Assembly (NCBI GenBank): GCA_012845835.1
Contig: JABAKD010000029.1
Span: 15,417,453 to 15,481,452, forward strand
Reading direction: 5' to 3'
DNA from: Undaria pinnatifida
Lineage: Eukaryota; Sar; Phaeophyceae; Laminariales; Alariaceae
DNA length: 64,000 nt
Both the position numbers and the translations under genes were made by a program. Under the pieces are notes generated by a model. That model was given only the letters and a program-made list of their open reading frames with translations. It did no database searches and was not told the origin of the DNA. The stretch's first letter is position 1. Each line of letters opens with the position of its first letter. This document shows, piece by piece, positions 1 to 13,195 of the stretch.

Positions 1-378
1 AAACGTCTAATGGAGTGGTCACAATTCGACCGTCAAGGTCACGATGCTGGAGGTTTGGGCGCGATCCGTGCAGTGTGTCGCGCGTGGCAAGCCTTTGAAT
101 AATTCTTGGCCTTGGGCACACTTCAGACATATCTCCGGGTTTTCGCAACATCCCCGGGGATTGGGTTTCTGCATCCCCTATCCCCGTGTACGCACGTAAG
201 ATTTGGATGCAAACAGGGTTTCTCTGCTCGTAGAGGGTACACGTACATTTCCCTATTTTTGCACAGAGCACCACGCTACGATCCTGCCGCCCAGCAGCAG
301 TCCAGCCCCCTAGCAGCAGCAGCCTGCAACTCTATGCGCGTGCGGTTGCTGTTGTAGTAGGTGATTGCTTTGATCGGA
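1..378. other. no gene recognised
   Basis: Short open frames here have no recognisable protein features. The sequence near 275-330 already contains the AGC-rich and CGCTACRA-type words seen in the tandem array that follows, so this is probably a diverged edge of that array. Confidence 0.4.
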
Positions 379-1245
379 GCCTGCGATGCTCTACCCGCCT
401 ATACGCCACTACCTCTCGCTGCTGCTGCTGTGCTGCTTCTGTCAAGTGGCATGCCGGCGTAAAGTGTAAGGATCGTTTGAATATCACATTAGTACTCGAA
501 CGGTCCTTATGTGTATGTTCATGTTGGTGCGCTTCTTATATGATATCGTACCATACCAAGAGAGCACAACGCTACAACTCTGCCGCACAGCAGCAGCGGT
601 AGGCAACACCATTTATGTAAGATCGCAGATGAAAGGCAGCAGACAACATGCGGAGAGCACAACGCTAGCCTGCGATGCTCTACCCGCCTATACGCCACTA
701 CCTCTCGCTGCTGCTGCTTGTGCTGCTTCTGTCAAGTGGCATGCCGGCGTAAAGTGTAAGGATCGTTTGAATATCATATTAGTACTCCAACGGTCCTTAT
801 GTATATGTTCATGTTGGTGTGCTTCTTATATGATATCGTACCATACCAAGAGAGCACAACGCTACAACTCTGCCGCACAGCAGCAGCGGTAGGCAACACC
901 ATTTATGTAAGATCGCAGATGAAAGGCAGCAGACAACATGCGGAGAGCACAACGCTAGCCTGCGATGCTCTACCCGCCTATACGCCACTACATCTCGCTG
1001 CTGCTACTGCCGCTTCTACCAAGTGTCAAGTGACATGCCGGCGTAGTAAGGGTCGTTTGAATACAATAGTACTCAGACGATCTTTATATTCATGTTCATA
1101 TTGGTGTGCTTCGTATATGATATCGTACCATACCAAGAGAGCACAACGACACGACTCTGCCCCACAGCAGCAGCGGTAGGCAACACCATTTATGTAAGAT
1201 CGCAGATGACAGACAGCAGACAACATGTGGAGAGCACAACGCTAC
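379..1245. repeat. tandem repeat, three units of about 290 bp
   Basis: The phrase GCCTGCGATGCTCTACCCGC recurs near 379, 668 and 958, giving periods of 289 and 290 bp. The first two units are nearly identical over most of their length, and the third diverges after about 1000. Other shared words are AGAGCACAACGCTA and GGCAACACCATTTATGTAAG. A partial fourth copy of the tail is visible to about 1290. Similar open frames in each unit come from the duplication and are not evidence of genes. Confidence 0.85.
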
Positions 1246-2151
1246 AACCTTGCTGCACAGCAGCAGCGGTAGGTGACACCATTTATGTGCGCTTGGCGTG
1301 TCCTCGTATGCTGCGGCGAGTTGCTTGTGTCGGAGCCTGTCATAATATGCCACCCCACCATACCACACGTTTCTGCTGTGCTGCCGCTCTGGGTGCGCGT
1401 GTCCATCGATGCGGAAACATAGGAACCTTTGTAATAGTAACAATTTAGATACCAACCCATCCTTATACATTTACCTCCACAAAGGCAGTTCTTCAACGAG
1501 TATTTCTTCTGTTTTTTTTTGCGAAGATTGCAGATGGCAGACAGCAGACAACGTGCGGAGAGCAAAACGCTACAAGTAGGACCATGTGCGTGCGCGTGCT
1601 GTATCCTCTCTTTACGGCGGCGAGTTGCTTTTTTTGTCATAGCATATGTCACGTGTTATTGTCCTCTTGCCCCCTCGTTCTCAATACGTGCCGCATGCCA
1701 CGCCACACGTGCCCCTTCTCGCTTCCTGGCGGTCCCTAATAAGCTGGAGTTCGAATTGTGACGTTCTTTTCAAAATCATACATATCATACGGTGTAAAAG
1801 TGTTGTGTGTTATCAAGTGGTGCTGTGTGTATTTTCTCAAGAACAGATCGGTCGTGGGCACGTCTATATCGGGCATACTCAAAAAGTGCTAAAAGTACTG
1901 CTATTGAGTACACCCAAGAAGTACTGTGGGTAAAATGCGAATTCATTATTTTCCGGGCAAGTCTTTTTTGTATGATGTACAAACAAAAATGGTCATTGCG
2001 TCGGGTAGTGAAAATAATGTGTCCTTGCGCCACTCCCCTAGGCACTTACTTCCCGGAGGGGAACCTTGTACACCTTATACTTTATATACTTTACAGCTCC
2101 CAAAAATTGATTTGCCTTGTAGGGAAAAACACCAGTACTAGTACTATTATT
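1246..2151. other. no gene recognised
   Basis: Overlapping frames on both strands show no domains, no credible exon-intron pattern and no sustained reading frame. Nothing further can be supported here. Confidence 0.4.
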
Positions 2152-3661
2152 ACAAGGTTCTCCTTCGGAGGCAGGGTGACGCAAGAGGCGGATGCTTTTC
2201 TTGCATTTTGCACCCCCGTGCGTTCGCCCGCATCCTTACGGCAGATTGAGCATGCAGCTATACTGCAATGTAATTGATCCGCGTGCAGTATCGGAAATAA
2301 GGAAGGTATGCATTTGTGATACTACTGCTGTAAGGACGGACCAGATAAATTATGGTGGTCTGATGCTGTTGTAGCCTACCAGATATTTCCAGATCTTCTT
2401 GGGAATACACTTACTGGTCGATGGGTGACCGGCCATGTGCAACAATTTGCGGGTACTTTTCGATGTATGTGCGATTTGACTGCTGTCTTGGTGTACATAA
2501 GTACTCGAAGCTGCAGCTGTGTTGGGCGATCCGAAACAAACGATGCGAGTTCGCGCAACACGTTGCTGCAGCAACGGCGACCTCCGCAGCCAGCACTTGA
2601 GCGCCTTCCCCTAAGGTGCCCAGTCACAGATAGCACTAGTGCCATTATCACAGCGAGCTCCCTCCCTTCGATGCTCCCCACGCATAGGCACTCCGCCATG
2701 GAACGAGTAAGTAACAAGGAAGATAGGCTAGGCGAGGTCATGACCACAGACATACGATTTGTTACCTTTAAAAACTTACGCAGTACAGACACCAACAGCA
2801 GTAGCAGCAGCAGCAGCAGCGGCTGCGGCGGCGGCGCGGGGGTGCTGGCGGTGGCGCTGGAAGCTTTGGCGACAGCGCTATGGTATAGCGGTAAAAATTC
2901 AGCACCAAGTACGACACGGAATCTGCTGACGTCGTGAGCAGCAGCGGATAGGGGGCAAAAAAACGAACGGCAGCAGCAACTGATGAAACATTTGCAGCCT
3001 TAGTCACCACCAAGGTTCCCCCTTCGGAGGCAGGGTGACGCAAGAGGCGGATGCTTTTCTTGCATTTTGCACCCCCGTGCGTTCGCCCGCATCCTTACGG
3101 TAGACTGAGCACGCAGCTATACTGCAATGTAATTGATCCGGGTGTAGTATCGGAAATAAGGAAATTATGTATTTGTGATACTACTGCTGTAAGGACGGAC
3201 CAGATAAATTATGGTGGTCTGATGCTGTTGTAGCCTACCAGATATTTCCAGATCTTCTTGGAAATACACTGACTGGTCGATGGGTGACCGGCCATGTGCA
3301 ACAATTTGCGGGTACTTTTCGATGTATGTGCGATTTGACTGCTGTCTTGGTGTAAATAAGTACTCGAAGCTGCAGCTGTGTTGGGCGATCCGAAACAAAC
3401 GATGCGAGTTCGCGCAACACGTTGCTGCAGCAACGGCGACCTCCGCAGCCAGCACTTGAGCGCCTTCCCCTAAGGTGCCCAGTCACAGATAGCACTAGTG
3501 CCATTATCACAGCGAGCTCCCTCCCTTCGATGCTCCCCACGCATAGGCACTCCGCCATGAAACGTAAATGTAGCAAGGAAGATAGGCTAGGCGAGGTCAT
3601 GACCACAGACATACGATTTGTTACCTTCAAAAACTTACGCAGTTTAGACACCAACAGCAGT

Positions 3662-3698
<37 letters not shown>

Positions 3699-4757
3699 GC
3701 TGCCGCGGCGGCGCGGGGGTGCTGGCGGTGGCGCTGGAAGCTTTGGCGACAGCGCTGTGGTATAGCGGTAAAAATTCTGCACCAAGTACGACACGGAATC
3801 TGCTGACGTCGTGAGCAGCAGCGGATAGGGGGTAAAAAAACGAACGGCAGCAGCAACTGATGAAACATTTGCAGCCTTAGTCACCACCAAGGTTCCCCCT
3901 TCGGAGGCAGGGTGACGCAAGAGGCGGATGCTTTTCTTGCATTTTGCACCCCCGTGCGTTCGCCCGCATCCTTACGGTAGACTGAGCACGCAGCTATACT
4001 GCAATGTAATTGATCCGCGTGTAGTATCGGAAATAAGGAAATTATGTATTTGTGATACTACTGCTGTAAGGACGGACCAGATAAATTATGGTGATCTGAT
4101 GCTGTTGTAGCCTACCAGATATTTCCAGATCTTCTTGGAAATACACTGACTGGTCGATGGGTGACCGGCCATGTGCAACAATTTGCGGGTACTTTTCGAT
4201 GTATGTGCGATTTGACTGCTGTCTTGGTGTAAATAAGTACTCGAAGCTGCAGCTGTGTTGGGCGATCCGAAACAAACGATGCGAGTTCGCGCAACACGTT
4301 GCTGCAGCAACGGCGACCTCCGCAGCCAGCACTTGAGCGCCTTCCCCTAAGGTGCCCAGTCACAGATAGCACTAGTGCCATTATCACAGCGAGCTCCCTC
4401 CCTTCGATGCTCCCCACGCATAGGCACTCCGCCATGAATCGTAAATGTAGCAAGGAAGATAGGCTAGGCGAGGTCATTACCACAGACATACGATTTGTTA
4501 CCTTCAAAACTTACGCAGTTTAGACACCAACAGCAGTAGCAGCAGCAGCAGCAGCAGCAGCAGCGGCTGCCGCGGCGGCGCGGGGGTGCTGGCGGTGGCG
4601 CTGGAAGCTTTGGCGACAGCGCTGTGGTATAGCGGTAAAAATTCAGCACCAAGTACGACACGGAATCTGCTGACGTTGTGAGCAGCAGCGGATAGGGGGG
4701 AAAAAACGAACGGCAGCAGCAGCTGATGAAACATTTGCAGCCTTAATCGCCACCACC
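2152..4757. repeat. tandem array, three units of 859-877 bp
   Basis: The phrase CGGAGGCAGGGTGACGCAAG occurs at about 2166, 3025 and 3902, so the unit lengths are 859 and 877 bp. The units are almost identical, which points to recent duplication. Most of the length difference lies in an internal AGC trinucleotide run: about 25 bp in unit 1 (near 2796-2820), about 44 bp in unit 2 (3654-3697) and about 33 bp in unit 3 (4531-4563). Each unit ends near GCAGCCTTARTCRCCACCA. The same small open frames, one of 60 codons and one of about 139 codons on the minus strand, recur in every unit, but they have no recognisable domain. Confidence 0.92.
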
Positions 4758-7158
4758 AGCATTGAAATTACAAAACATAGCTGAAGTTTTGACGTTCTGG
4801 GACAGCCGTTCGAATGGCCCAGCAGCTGCGGGAGCTGTTCGAAGGGTCCAGCAGCAGCTGCAGCTTTGGAAGTCTGTACAGCCCAAAAGTCCAAAAAACG
4901 AAAGTTTATCGACCGACCGCGACCTAGACATTGGTAATTATGTTTATTATTACCCGATGAACAACCCCATGGCCTACTACTGCTGTAGGTACAAAACGAC
5001 TCTTGGGGAAAAAAATAGTGAAATTCCGACGAGTTTCCCTGTCGTTTAGAAACGTTTCAGCCAGAAGTGCTACCTCGACCGCAGCATGGGTCCACTTGTT
5101 TACTAGAGTTGTCTACTACAAGTACTTCGTTTCCCCTTGCCGCCTCGGTAAGGCATGCTGCGAAGCATGCCCTAGCAGGCTTGTAGCGAGAGTGGGGGGG
5201 TCTTTCTGGCGGGTGTAAGGCCGGACTCACCTTCAAGGAGTGATACCTTCTTGCTGCTGCGTGTGGCCGCGAGGCTTAGGCGTGGCGGTAGAGTTGGGTC
5301 GTACGTGGTGCGTTAGGCATGGTCACCTACGATTCGCGCGTCTTTTTAGGCAGCAGCGGCGGAGCAGCAATGCTTAATCGGGATGCTCGTGCGCGGAGGC
5401 AGGCGCCACCACGAACCACGCTACGGCGCAGTCTCGGTTTGCGTGGAGGGAACTGCGCCGGCAGGAGGCTGGATTCGACGACGAAGGAGGAGGGCGACTG
5501 GCCGTCGACGGGCGGGGAAGAGACGGATTGAACTCTCCCTGAACGAGAATTTTGTTTTTCAGATCAGCACCGCAAACTGCGTGAAGCATTTTGTTTTTTT
5601 TGGACGGGGGAGAAGGGGAACCGACTGGAATTGAGTGTGAACGAGAGCAAGTGCGAAGGAGCTGGCCGAGTGAGCTAAGGCGATGAGGCGGCCACGGAGA
5701 ACCACAGCAGGAGGACGGCACACGGAGACTCACGACCGGCACGCACATCATCATCATGAGAGCAGCGATCGTCTTTTTTTCAAGGGTTATTTTTACGAGG
5801 CAGTAGTACAACATGTTACTTACGTCTTTGATTTTTGTAGAGTTTGTAGAAGAGTTGTATACCCTTCACGGGGAACGACCCGCCGCAATTTTCAATTTTC
5901 AGGAACGGGCATCGTAGCTGCGCTGCAATCTGTCAAATAACTCGGGAAGGAGGGGCGATCATTGATATCTGTACGGTGGTTTTTGGTTCCATTGCTCTTG
6001 TTTCACTGCATGCCCGCGGGTCGTCACTCTGACAGCACTCCAGACAGCAGGCGCGTTCGTCTATACTCACGATTACCGTGCGGTTCGTACGGTGCAGGCA
6101 GCCCAACCGCTGTAGTTTGTAGCCGCGAGTTGGTTAGTTGTGGGGACGGGGGAACTCTATGCTGTAGTTGAGTGGATACCCGCGGCCATGTGAGTTCAGT
6201 TGGCACATTTGACCTTTTCACCTGTGCGCCTTTTTCCGTATCGTGCGTTTTTAGGCGGGAAAGCGTAGTATTTCCCTGACGAATTTTGATTTCACTTGGT
6301 TTTTCGGATCTTCCTAGGGCTCCAGCACCTTTGTGTGACCACGGACTCTAAATGTTTGACAAGAGTTAATGTGAGAAAACAACAACTACAAGTAGAGTAA
6401 GTCCCAAAAGGGCTAATGGGCTTCAGAGAGAAGGCATTGACGACCACAGCACCGGCAATATCAGTCTACCAGCCCGAGATGTCGAGGAAAGCGGGTGTCC
6501 AAACTGCAGTGTGCCGTCAGGACCTGTGCCACACGAGCGCAGCGTGGTGACATGATACCTCTGAACTAACTGTCCACTGGTATTCGAAATTCGTAAGACT
6601 GCCTCACCCGTCGTTTTTTTTTTTGGTCGCTTTATGTGGGTCCCAGAAAGGCTGAGTGCATGAGGTTCCGCCGCATCCTACCTCGCGCTTTCCGTGCTCA
6701 TGCCGTGGCGAACGCGGGCCGACATGACGTGAGACAGCACTCTTCCCCTTGCTTGAATCCCACTCCCCTGGCCGAAGGCCAAATCTGGGATAGATATGTC
6801 TTATAGCGGCGCAGTCGAGAGACTAGACTATACAAGACTACACACTAACACACGCTATTTACAGAACGCAAGAAAGACCCAACTACGTTCGGTTTCTGCA
6901 TACTACTGCGGAAACCAGCACACCGGGCTGGTCCCAAGAGAGCCGCTGCCCCAAGGCCTTTGCAATACTGCCCAGCCATACCTCAGGGACGGACACCGGG
7001 TGCTTCTTGAGTCTATTGAGGCCTGGCCGTTGCTGGATGTCCAAATGTCATAATTCGAGTACTACCTGGGGGTTTCCACTCATCTTTGAATATCGTTCTC
7101 ATTGTTGGGGATCGGGGATAGGTGATATAATTCATTTGGGTTTTGGGTTGCGATTGTG
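4758..7158. other. no gene recognised
   Basis: This stretch lacks any recognisable coding signal. At 4805-4865 two related words (GTTCGAATGGCCCAGCAGCT and GTTCGAAGGGTCCAGCAGCA) lie about 35 bp apart, a small local duplication. Short frames at 5374-5814 and 6796-7053 have no motif. A word near 6334-6395 (GTGACCACGGACT followed by GAGTTAATGTGAGAA) recurs near 53026-53065, so part of this region belongs to a dispersed repeat. Confidence 0.4.

Positions 7159-7208
<50 letters not shown>
7159..7208. repeat. GAT trinucleotide microsatellite
   Basis: About 16 uninterrupted GAT triplets. In the six frames this reads as poly-Asp, poly-Met or poly-Ile/His runs, which explains the open frames that cross it. 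Confidence 0.97.
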
Positions 7209-7779
7209 GTGCATGTGTGTGCATGTGTAAGCCTGGTGAGCCCGGGCGGGCAGCGAAGGAGAGCGACAGAGCTGAACACCACCAGAAGACAAGAACACAG
7301 CAATCATAGCTAACAAGGAAAGGCGGAGAGAAATAACATGTGAGCGTCGGCGCTGCTGCTGCTCCTGCTCGTACATGCGACCTCAGTGGCAGTTTTCACA
7401 CTGCTGCTATTAATAGTACCAGGTACGATGTTTTTGTCGATGCTCAGAAGCGCGGTCCTCGTTGCGGAGAAATTGTAGAGATTCAGCAGGCAGCAGTACA
7501 GCAGTGCAGCAGTGCGAGTAGTACCATAATGGCTCTTGCCGCAAGTATTATTGCAACGGCTGCCCAAAGGCTCTGCGGAGAAAGAGCGATGTGTACGGCA
7601 GCTTTCAAAGCTAAGTTCGTATCATAGCTTGTTCTCGTTCGTCCCTCGCATGCTACAAAGTACTGGTATGTTCTTTTATATTGGTTTGTTTGACACCTCT
7701 GCTGCACCTCGGACAGACAACGATCTACTGTAAAAAGTAATGTAAATCTTCAGATCCGTTTCGCCAGCTATGGATATGT

Positions 7780-8370
7780 TGTGCACAATGTCTAAATCAT
7801 ACGGACCCCACCTGGCGAAACATGTGCACATTTTGTAGATCATACCGATCCAACCTGGTAAACATGTGCAGATCATGCAGATCATACAGATCCCACCTGG
7901 CAAAACATGTGCAGATCATGCAGATCATACATATCCCACCAGGCGAACATGCGCAGATCATGTACATAGATCATGCAGATCCCACCTCTGGTGAAATATG
8001 CACATGTAAGATCTAGATCATACACATCCCATCACGCTGATAGGATTTTTAGATCTCGCAGATTGCACAGATCCCAATCAGCAAACATGTGCAGATCATG
8101 CAGATCGCACAGATCCCACCCAGGCAAATACGTGTGAATTATCTATACCATACAGATCCTACCTGTTGAAACACGTTTAGACCATGCAGATGATGTAGAT
8201 CCCACCTGGTGAACATGTGCAAATCACAAAGATTATAGAGATCCCATCTGGAGAAACATAAACGGGTATGTAATATAGTCTAGGTCATGCAGATCCCACC
8301 GGTGTGTAATATCTAGACCATATATATCCCGCTCGGGCAACTACGCGCGTAAAATCGAGATCATCCAGAT
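7780..8370. repeat. degenerate CAGATC-type minisatellite, block 1
   Basis: Variants of ACATGTGCAGATCATGCAGA followed by TCATACAGATCCCACCTGGC and GAAA repeat irregularly about every 35-60 bp. Units differ by substitutions and by deletion or insertion of the 6-9-bp subunits CAGATCATG and ATCCCACCTGG. The block stops near the tandem duplication at 8388 and the same repeat resumes at about 9170. Confidence 0.85.
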
Positions 8371-8387
8371 TCCGGAGGTGCCGACTG

Positions 8388-8602
8388 TCCAACCGTCCGA
8401 TTTACTGGGGTTCTGTATTTGCATGAAGGATTGTTTATTGCATCGAGATGTGTTTTTTCGTATTTGGGCGGGGCCCGCTCGGCATGGCGGGGTCCAACTG
8501 TCCGACTTTTGGGGTTCTGTAGTTGCATGAAGGATTGTTTATTGCGTCGCGATGTGCTTTGTCGTATTTGGGCGGGGGCCCGCTCGGCATGGCGGGGGGC
8601 TG
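8388..8602. repeat. tandem duplication, 104-bp unit
   Basis: GCATGAAGGATTGTTTATTG occurs at about 8421 and 8525. Both units end in a TTTGGGCGGG-GCCCGCTCGGCAT sequence. There are about ten differences between the two units. Confidence 0.85.
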
Positions 8603-9169
8603 ATTTGGCTCGCTTCCCCCGCCTGACTTAAGCCGGCAAGTCGGTGGCCATCAGTTTTCCGAGACGACTTGCCGACCAAGGTCGCTTTGTTGGCTAACGG
8701 CACCTACCGACAAGTTATTACACCTTTATCCAAAGGGATTACTAGCATATATTTCTCGGGTTGGGGACTGCGTGTAGTTTTCAGATAATTTGTCTAAACA
8801 GATATACTGCAGTCACCCCCGCCCACACGATCCTCCAGCAATTTGATTGATGCGCGCCCGGAATCCGCAGAAGAACCACTTGCTGCCCGCTGCCGAGATC
8901 ATCTGCTGCCGCAGTGCGTGACCTTAGAAGAACTGCCACCCCCTTACCTTGCCCTGCCTGACGTGGGCTGTAGGCGATCGGGTGTCTGTGAAGCTGTAGT
9001 AGCTGTGTTAGCTGTGTGCTTGATGTGGGGAGCTTCGACCACCGCAAGCTGTCATTTCGCTGGTCGTCAACGTAGCTCCGATTTCGTGTAAACAGTTCCG
9101 ATACATGCATGAATCAGCGGCATAACACGATAATCACTCGCAGGCAAACGTGTTCCTGCCCAAGTGCAT
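8603..9169. other. unique-looking spacer inside the minisatellite
   Basis: This segment separates the two CAGATC minisatellite blocks. Open frames on both strands (8781-9110 minus, 8843-9091 plus) have no domains. It may be an insertion into the minisatellite, but no terminal repeats were seen. Confidence 0.35.
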
Positions 9170-9880
9170 GCTCTAGATCACGAAGGTCGCACAGATTCAA
9201 CTTGGTGGGACATGTACAGATCATGCAGATAACACAGACGCCACATGGCGAAACATGTATTCATATCTGTAGATTATGTGGATGCTACCTGACGAAACGT
9301 GCATGTAAGGTCCACCTGCCGAAACGTGCATGTAAGATAATACGTATCCCACCTGGCAGAAACATGCAGATCATGCAGATCATGCAGGTCCCGCCTGGAA
9401 AAACATGTGTAGACCATGCGCATGCACATCGTACACATCCAACCTGGCGAGCATTTGTAGATCATGCAGACCATACAGATCCCAGCCGGCGAAACATGTA
9501 AGATCTAAATCATACACATGTCAACAATCAACAGGTAACTAGGACCTACATATCGCGGATCGTACAAATCCCCCTCCGCAAACACGTGGGGATCATGCAC
9601 ACCGCACAGGTTCCCCACAGGCAAACTTGTGTGAAATATCTATATTCCACAGATTCAGCCTGGGGTGAAAAATATGTAGATTATGCAGATCGTACAGATA
9701 TCATCCGGGGAATATGTGCAGATCACGCAGATCATTCAGATCCCATCAGGCGAAACACGTACTTGTGTGTAAGATATATGTCATACGAACAAACTTGTGT
9801 GCAAGATCTAGGTCACACATATCCCACCTGGGACAAATATGTGCGTAAGATCTAGATCGTACAGATCCCGCAGGTACTAC
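9170..9880. repeat. degenerate CAGATC-type minisatellite, block 2
   Basis: Same subunits as the block at 7780-8370 (CAGATCATG, ATCCCACCTGG, CGAAACATGT). Longer units containing TGTGTGTAAGATCTA occur towards the end. There is no strict direct repeat with unique spacers. Confidence 0.85.
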
Positions 9881-11542
9881 CTGCCTTGACTGCAATGACA
9901 CATGAGGGTTTCAGTCTCGCTCTTGAGATGCAACGGAAGTTCCATCGGCTTGGATCGATCGTCGACTCCATTTACGGCCGGGTAGCGCAAATAGTGAGAG
10001 CGGGGGAAGGGGGGAACCACTTGGAGCTGTGAGTGTCGGAAGATTCTGCGGTGTTATACTACACCTACCAGCTCCAACAAGGGTTTGGCGTGTCTGAAGC
10101 AGCCCAGATTCCTTTCTCAGGGTTATCGAACTGCAACCTCCGCACGAAAAAAAACTGTTTTGTGTTTTTGCCATAACCTCCTACAGCAGTAGTAGCTGCT
10201 GCATTCGTGCAATAATGCAACACCTTAGTTACCGTGTTCTGCGTATTAAATCACCGAATCAGAGAATAAGTGTAGTGTCGTACCCCTGGCCTTTATTCAA
10301 CATCAAGTGCTGCCTCAAGCTACACTTCCTACGACACCCAGCAAAGACGAGTGGGTCGGTAGTGGCAGCGATTCGTTTGCGTCATTTGCTAAAATTAAAT
10401 ACTCAAGCCACTTTCTCACGTACGAGTCTGTTCGACAAATCTCGAGGAATCTACACTGAACATCTCGTAGGATATAGCCCCCCCCCCCCAGGTTCACGTA
10501 ACCGTTGCTCCGAAATATCTGGAAAGTGTGCCCCAGTACAGTTACCCTGCCTCCTCCCACCCCACAGGCCGTGGCTTCATGTACTCGGGAGTTGGCAAAA
10601 AAAGGTACCAACAATAGGAGCGGGGCGAACATCCACCGGTCAGTGTTGGGTCTTCTCTTGTGCATAGGCCTCCCATGCCAGAGATTCTTCGGCAGGGCTT
10701 GCGACGTTGCCCCCCTGCTACTCCACTCGTACACTCGTACGCCCCGGCCAGCCTTCTAGTATTCGGGCACGTCTCGAACCGCAAACCGCACATTCCCCCG
10801 CCCTTCACAACTATTAGGACTACCTCTGTTTCAACCACCTATGCACACCCGGATCTACGAAAGAACGTCAACAGGTCTCCCCTCTATCCGGTACTACCAC
10901 GCGTAGCGTGAATGACGTGGCCACGGTGCTAACCGAGATGCTGCTGTCGACTGCGGCAAATGTAGCGCCTCCTAGTCGGCATAAGCAAGAACCGACGGGT
11001 TGGTGTGCTACCAAGGAGACGAAAGAAGAGTTGGAAGCGCGATGGCAGGCGAGATATCCTGTCTACGGTGAGCCTTGAACGAGACGAGCAAGCAGCTTAA
11101 ACGCACGCGGGCGGAAGCTGTACAGAGCTTCTTCAAAGAGTGCGTCAGCCAGCTCGAAGGACGGACGTATTCGAGAAGGCGACCAGCTTGGCTTCTACAA
11201 GCACTTCAAAAGTCAAGGGGCTGAATGTCTAGTCTATAGGACGAGGATGTTTAACTCACAGTACATCGCAGTACATCAAGGGCGAGGAAGCCCGAATGCT
11301 GCGGGACAACGGCCTCACCCGGAAGCGTTGCGTGAGGTGGTTTCATATTGGCGATTTTGGGAGCTACACGATTTTGAAGGTGAGGGAGCGGAGCGTCCGA
11401 GAAGCAAATAATCCTCTTCCAAAATCGGCCGCGAACGTAAAGCAGCACAAAATAGGCGCCCACGCAAGGAAGCATAGAGGGCACAAACCGGAAATAAAAC
11501 GTTTGAGGGTCGTCCCGTTTTTTTGTTTTTCCGAAACTGACA
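9881..11542. other. no gene recognised
   Basis: Several frames of 80-150 codons overlap on both strands (for example 10215-10667 plus and 10315-10734 minus), but none has a motif or clear composition bias. A poly-C tract lies near 10480-10490. Confidence 0.4.
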
Positions 11543-11615
<73 letters not shown>

Positions 11616-11662
11616 ATGCCTGTCTGTCTGTCTATCTGTCTGTCTGTCTATCTGCCTGTCTG
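11543..11662. repeat. CTGT tetranucleotide microsatellite
   Basis: About 30 CTGT units over 120 bp, pure in the first 90 bp and broken by TATG, CTAT and CTGC variants at the distal end. Confidence 0.97.
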
Positions 11663-12802
11663 CTCTTCACGTAAAACTGTTATTTCGACCCATCTAACCT
11701 AGCCCAACCAGTGTCCGTGCCAATGCCTCCTAGAGGGAAGAGCTATGATATCATGCTGTGGTCACAAACTAGGATACTCTGTGCGATTCGCCCCGCGGCA
11801 ACCCGCTACGCTCGCTCAGGGATGATAACTTTGACAAATTGTGTGAAGCGGACGGAGGTTACGGTGGATGACAGGTGCAAACTGGCGACTTTGATAATGC
11901 CTCAAACCCGGCCGCCATGATCTAGGGAAACAGCCCGGACGCCACATGCATGAGTGTATAGTCCTTTATGCGCCTGGTATCTTGCTGTAAGCACTCACGG
12001 TGCGTGTGTGTTTCTCGAATTTTGTAGCTACATGTTTTTTTTTCCTCTAGGATGACGAACCGGCCCGAACACTGGGTGTGCTGGATGTTGATGGGTCGTA
12101 AAAAAACAATTTAATCAAAATCACAAAAGTCAGTCGCACCTCATTCGGTTCCATACTACAAAGTATACCACGTTCTAGACGGCGGTCCGTCGCAGGCTTG
12201 GTGTCAGCGGTACAGCACTTGGAAAAACTACAGCTTAGTCTTTGGTGTGCCTTGGTGTTACTACGCATTTAAATAACAGCAACAACAAATAGAAAAAGGA
12301 CGCAAAAAATACTCATACGTACTACTGACGTGAAAAGAAGAAATCAAACAACAACCAATCCCAAATGAACAGAGGAAAGCAAATTAAATACCTGGTACCT
12401 GGTATCAGATTACCTGGTCCGAATAACACAACACGAAGCACACTGCAAAAGCCAAGTCAAAGAAAAAGGTAGGAACCACAGGAGCACTAAAACGCAAAAC
12501 AAAAACATTGAAAACCTGAAGGAGATTCTTGTCTAGAATCTGACACAAAAAATAGACGAAAACAAAGGTGAATGACGCATAAAAAAGTAGGTGCAAAATG
12601 TAAAAAAACGGAAGGCAACCCTGCCTGACCCTGCGAGGCTCAAACTCACGCCCATCAACTTGCAGTGTGTCGTCTTGACCTTTTCACCAAAATATCAAAC
12701 GTTCATGCACAGATCGATCCCAAAAACAATATTTTCTCGTCGGCAGTTAAGAGCTGAGGATGGCTGAGAGGTGGGAGAATATGCGGAGGGCGACCTTCCG
12801 CG
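11663..12802. other. no gene recognised
   Basis: AT-richer non-repetitive sequence. A Phe-rich minus-strand frame at 12405-12596 is likely compositional. It ends at the inferred copia LTR boundary. Confidence 0.4.
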
Positions 12803-13195
12803 TGTTCTATTGGCGCTACTACCAGAAGTATAATGCGCTCCCAACAGCCAGTCTCGGGCTGCGAGGTCACTGCAACACACAGTGCGAAGAGCATCAATTT
12901 AATGTCTTGATTACAGTAGGTCCCTGAAGAGGTAAGCTGACGGAAGGTGGAAAGGTGGAGTGAGCGTGTGGATCAACTCACCACAGCTCAGTATTAGCTG
13001 CTCCAGGTCCAATGCTATACACCTTCCTCGTAGTGCTTACTCGTACATACCCCGTGAAGCTGCCCCTATACGATCCCACGAGACACTCTTATGAAATTGT
13101 AACTCCGCGACCCTCCGTATGCAACCGTAACTTGCTGTTAGACCGTTCGGTGAGACAAGCTATAGACCGTTCGGTGAGACAAGCTATATCGAACA
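12803..13195 (-). repeat. 3' LTR of the minus-strand copia element
   Basis: On the minus strand it begins TGTTCGATATAGC (13195 side) and ends near AATAGAACA (12803 side), matching the start of the 5' LTR at 56410. Internal words GCAACACACAGTG and GCGCTCCCAACAGCC match the R/U5-like part of the other copia LTRs in reverse orientation. A short internal duplication (ACCGTTCGGTGAGACAAGCT, at about 13142 and 13168) is specific to this copy. Confidence 0.82.

Noticed and set aside
2192-4110. Family of three identical small genes (60-codon frames starting at 2192, 3051, 3928)
   Set aside because: Conservation is at DNA level across the whole 860-bp unit, including frames on the other strand; no protein-level selection is visible.
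7007-7376. Poly-Asp, poly-Ile and poly-His proteins
   Set aside because: Reading frames through the GAT microsatellite; all six frames stay open only because of the repeat.
7780-9880. CRISPR-like array (short repeats with spacing of 35-60 bp)
   Set aside because: Repeats are degenerate, spacers share subunits with repeats, period varies, and the context is eukaryotic. It is a minisatellite.
11296-11697. Cys/Leu/Ser repeat protein of 133 codons
   Set aside because: Translation of the CTGT microsatellite.
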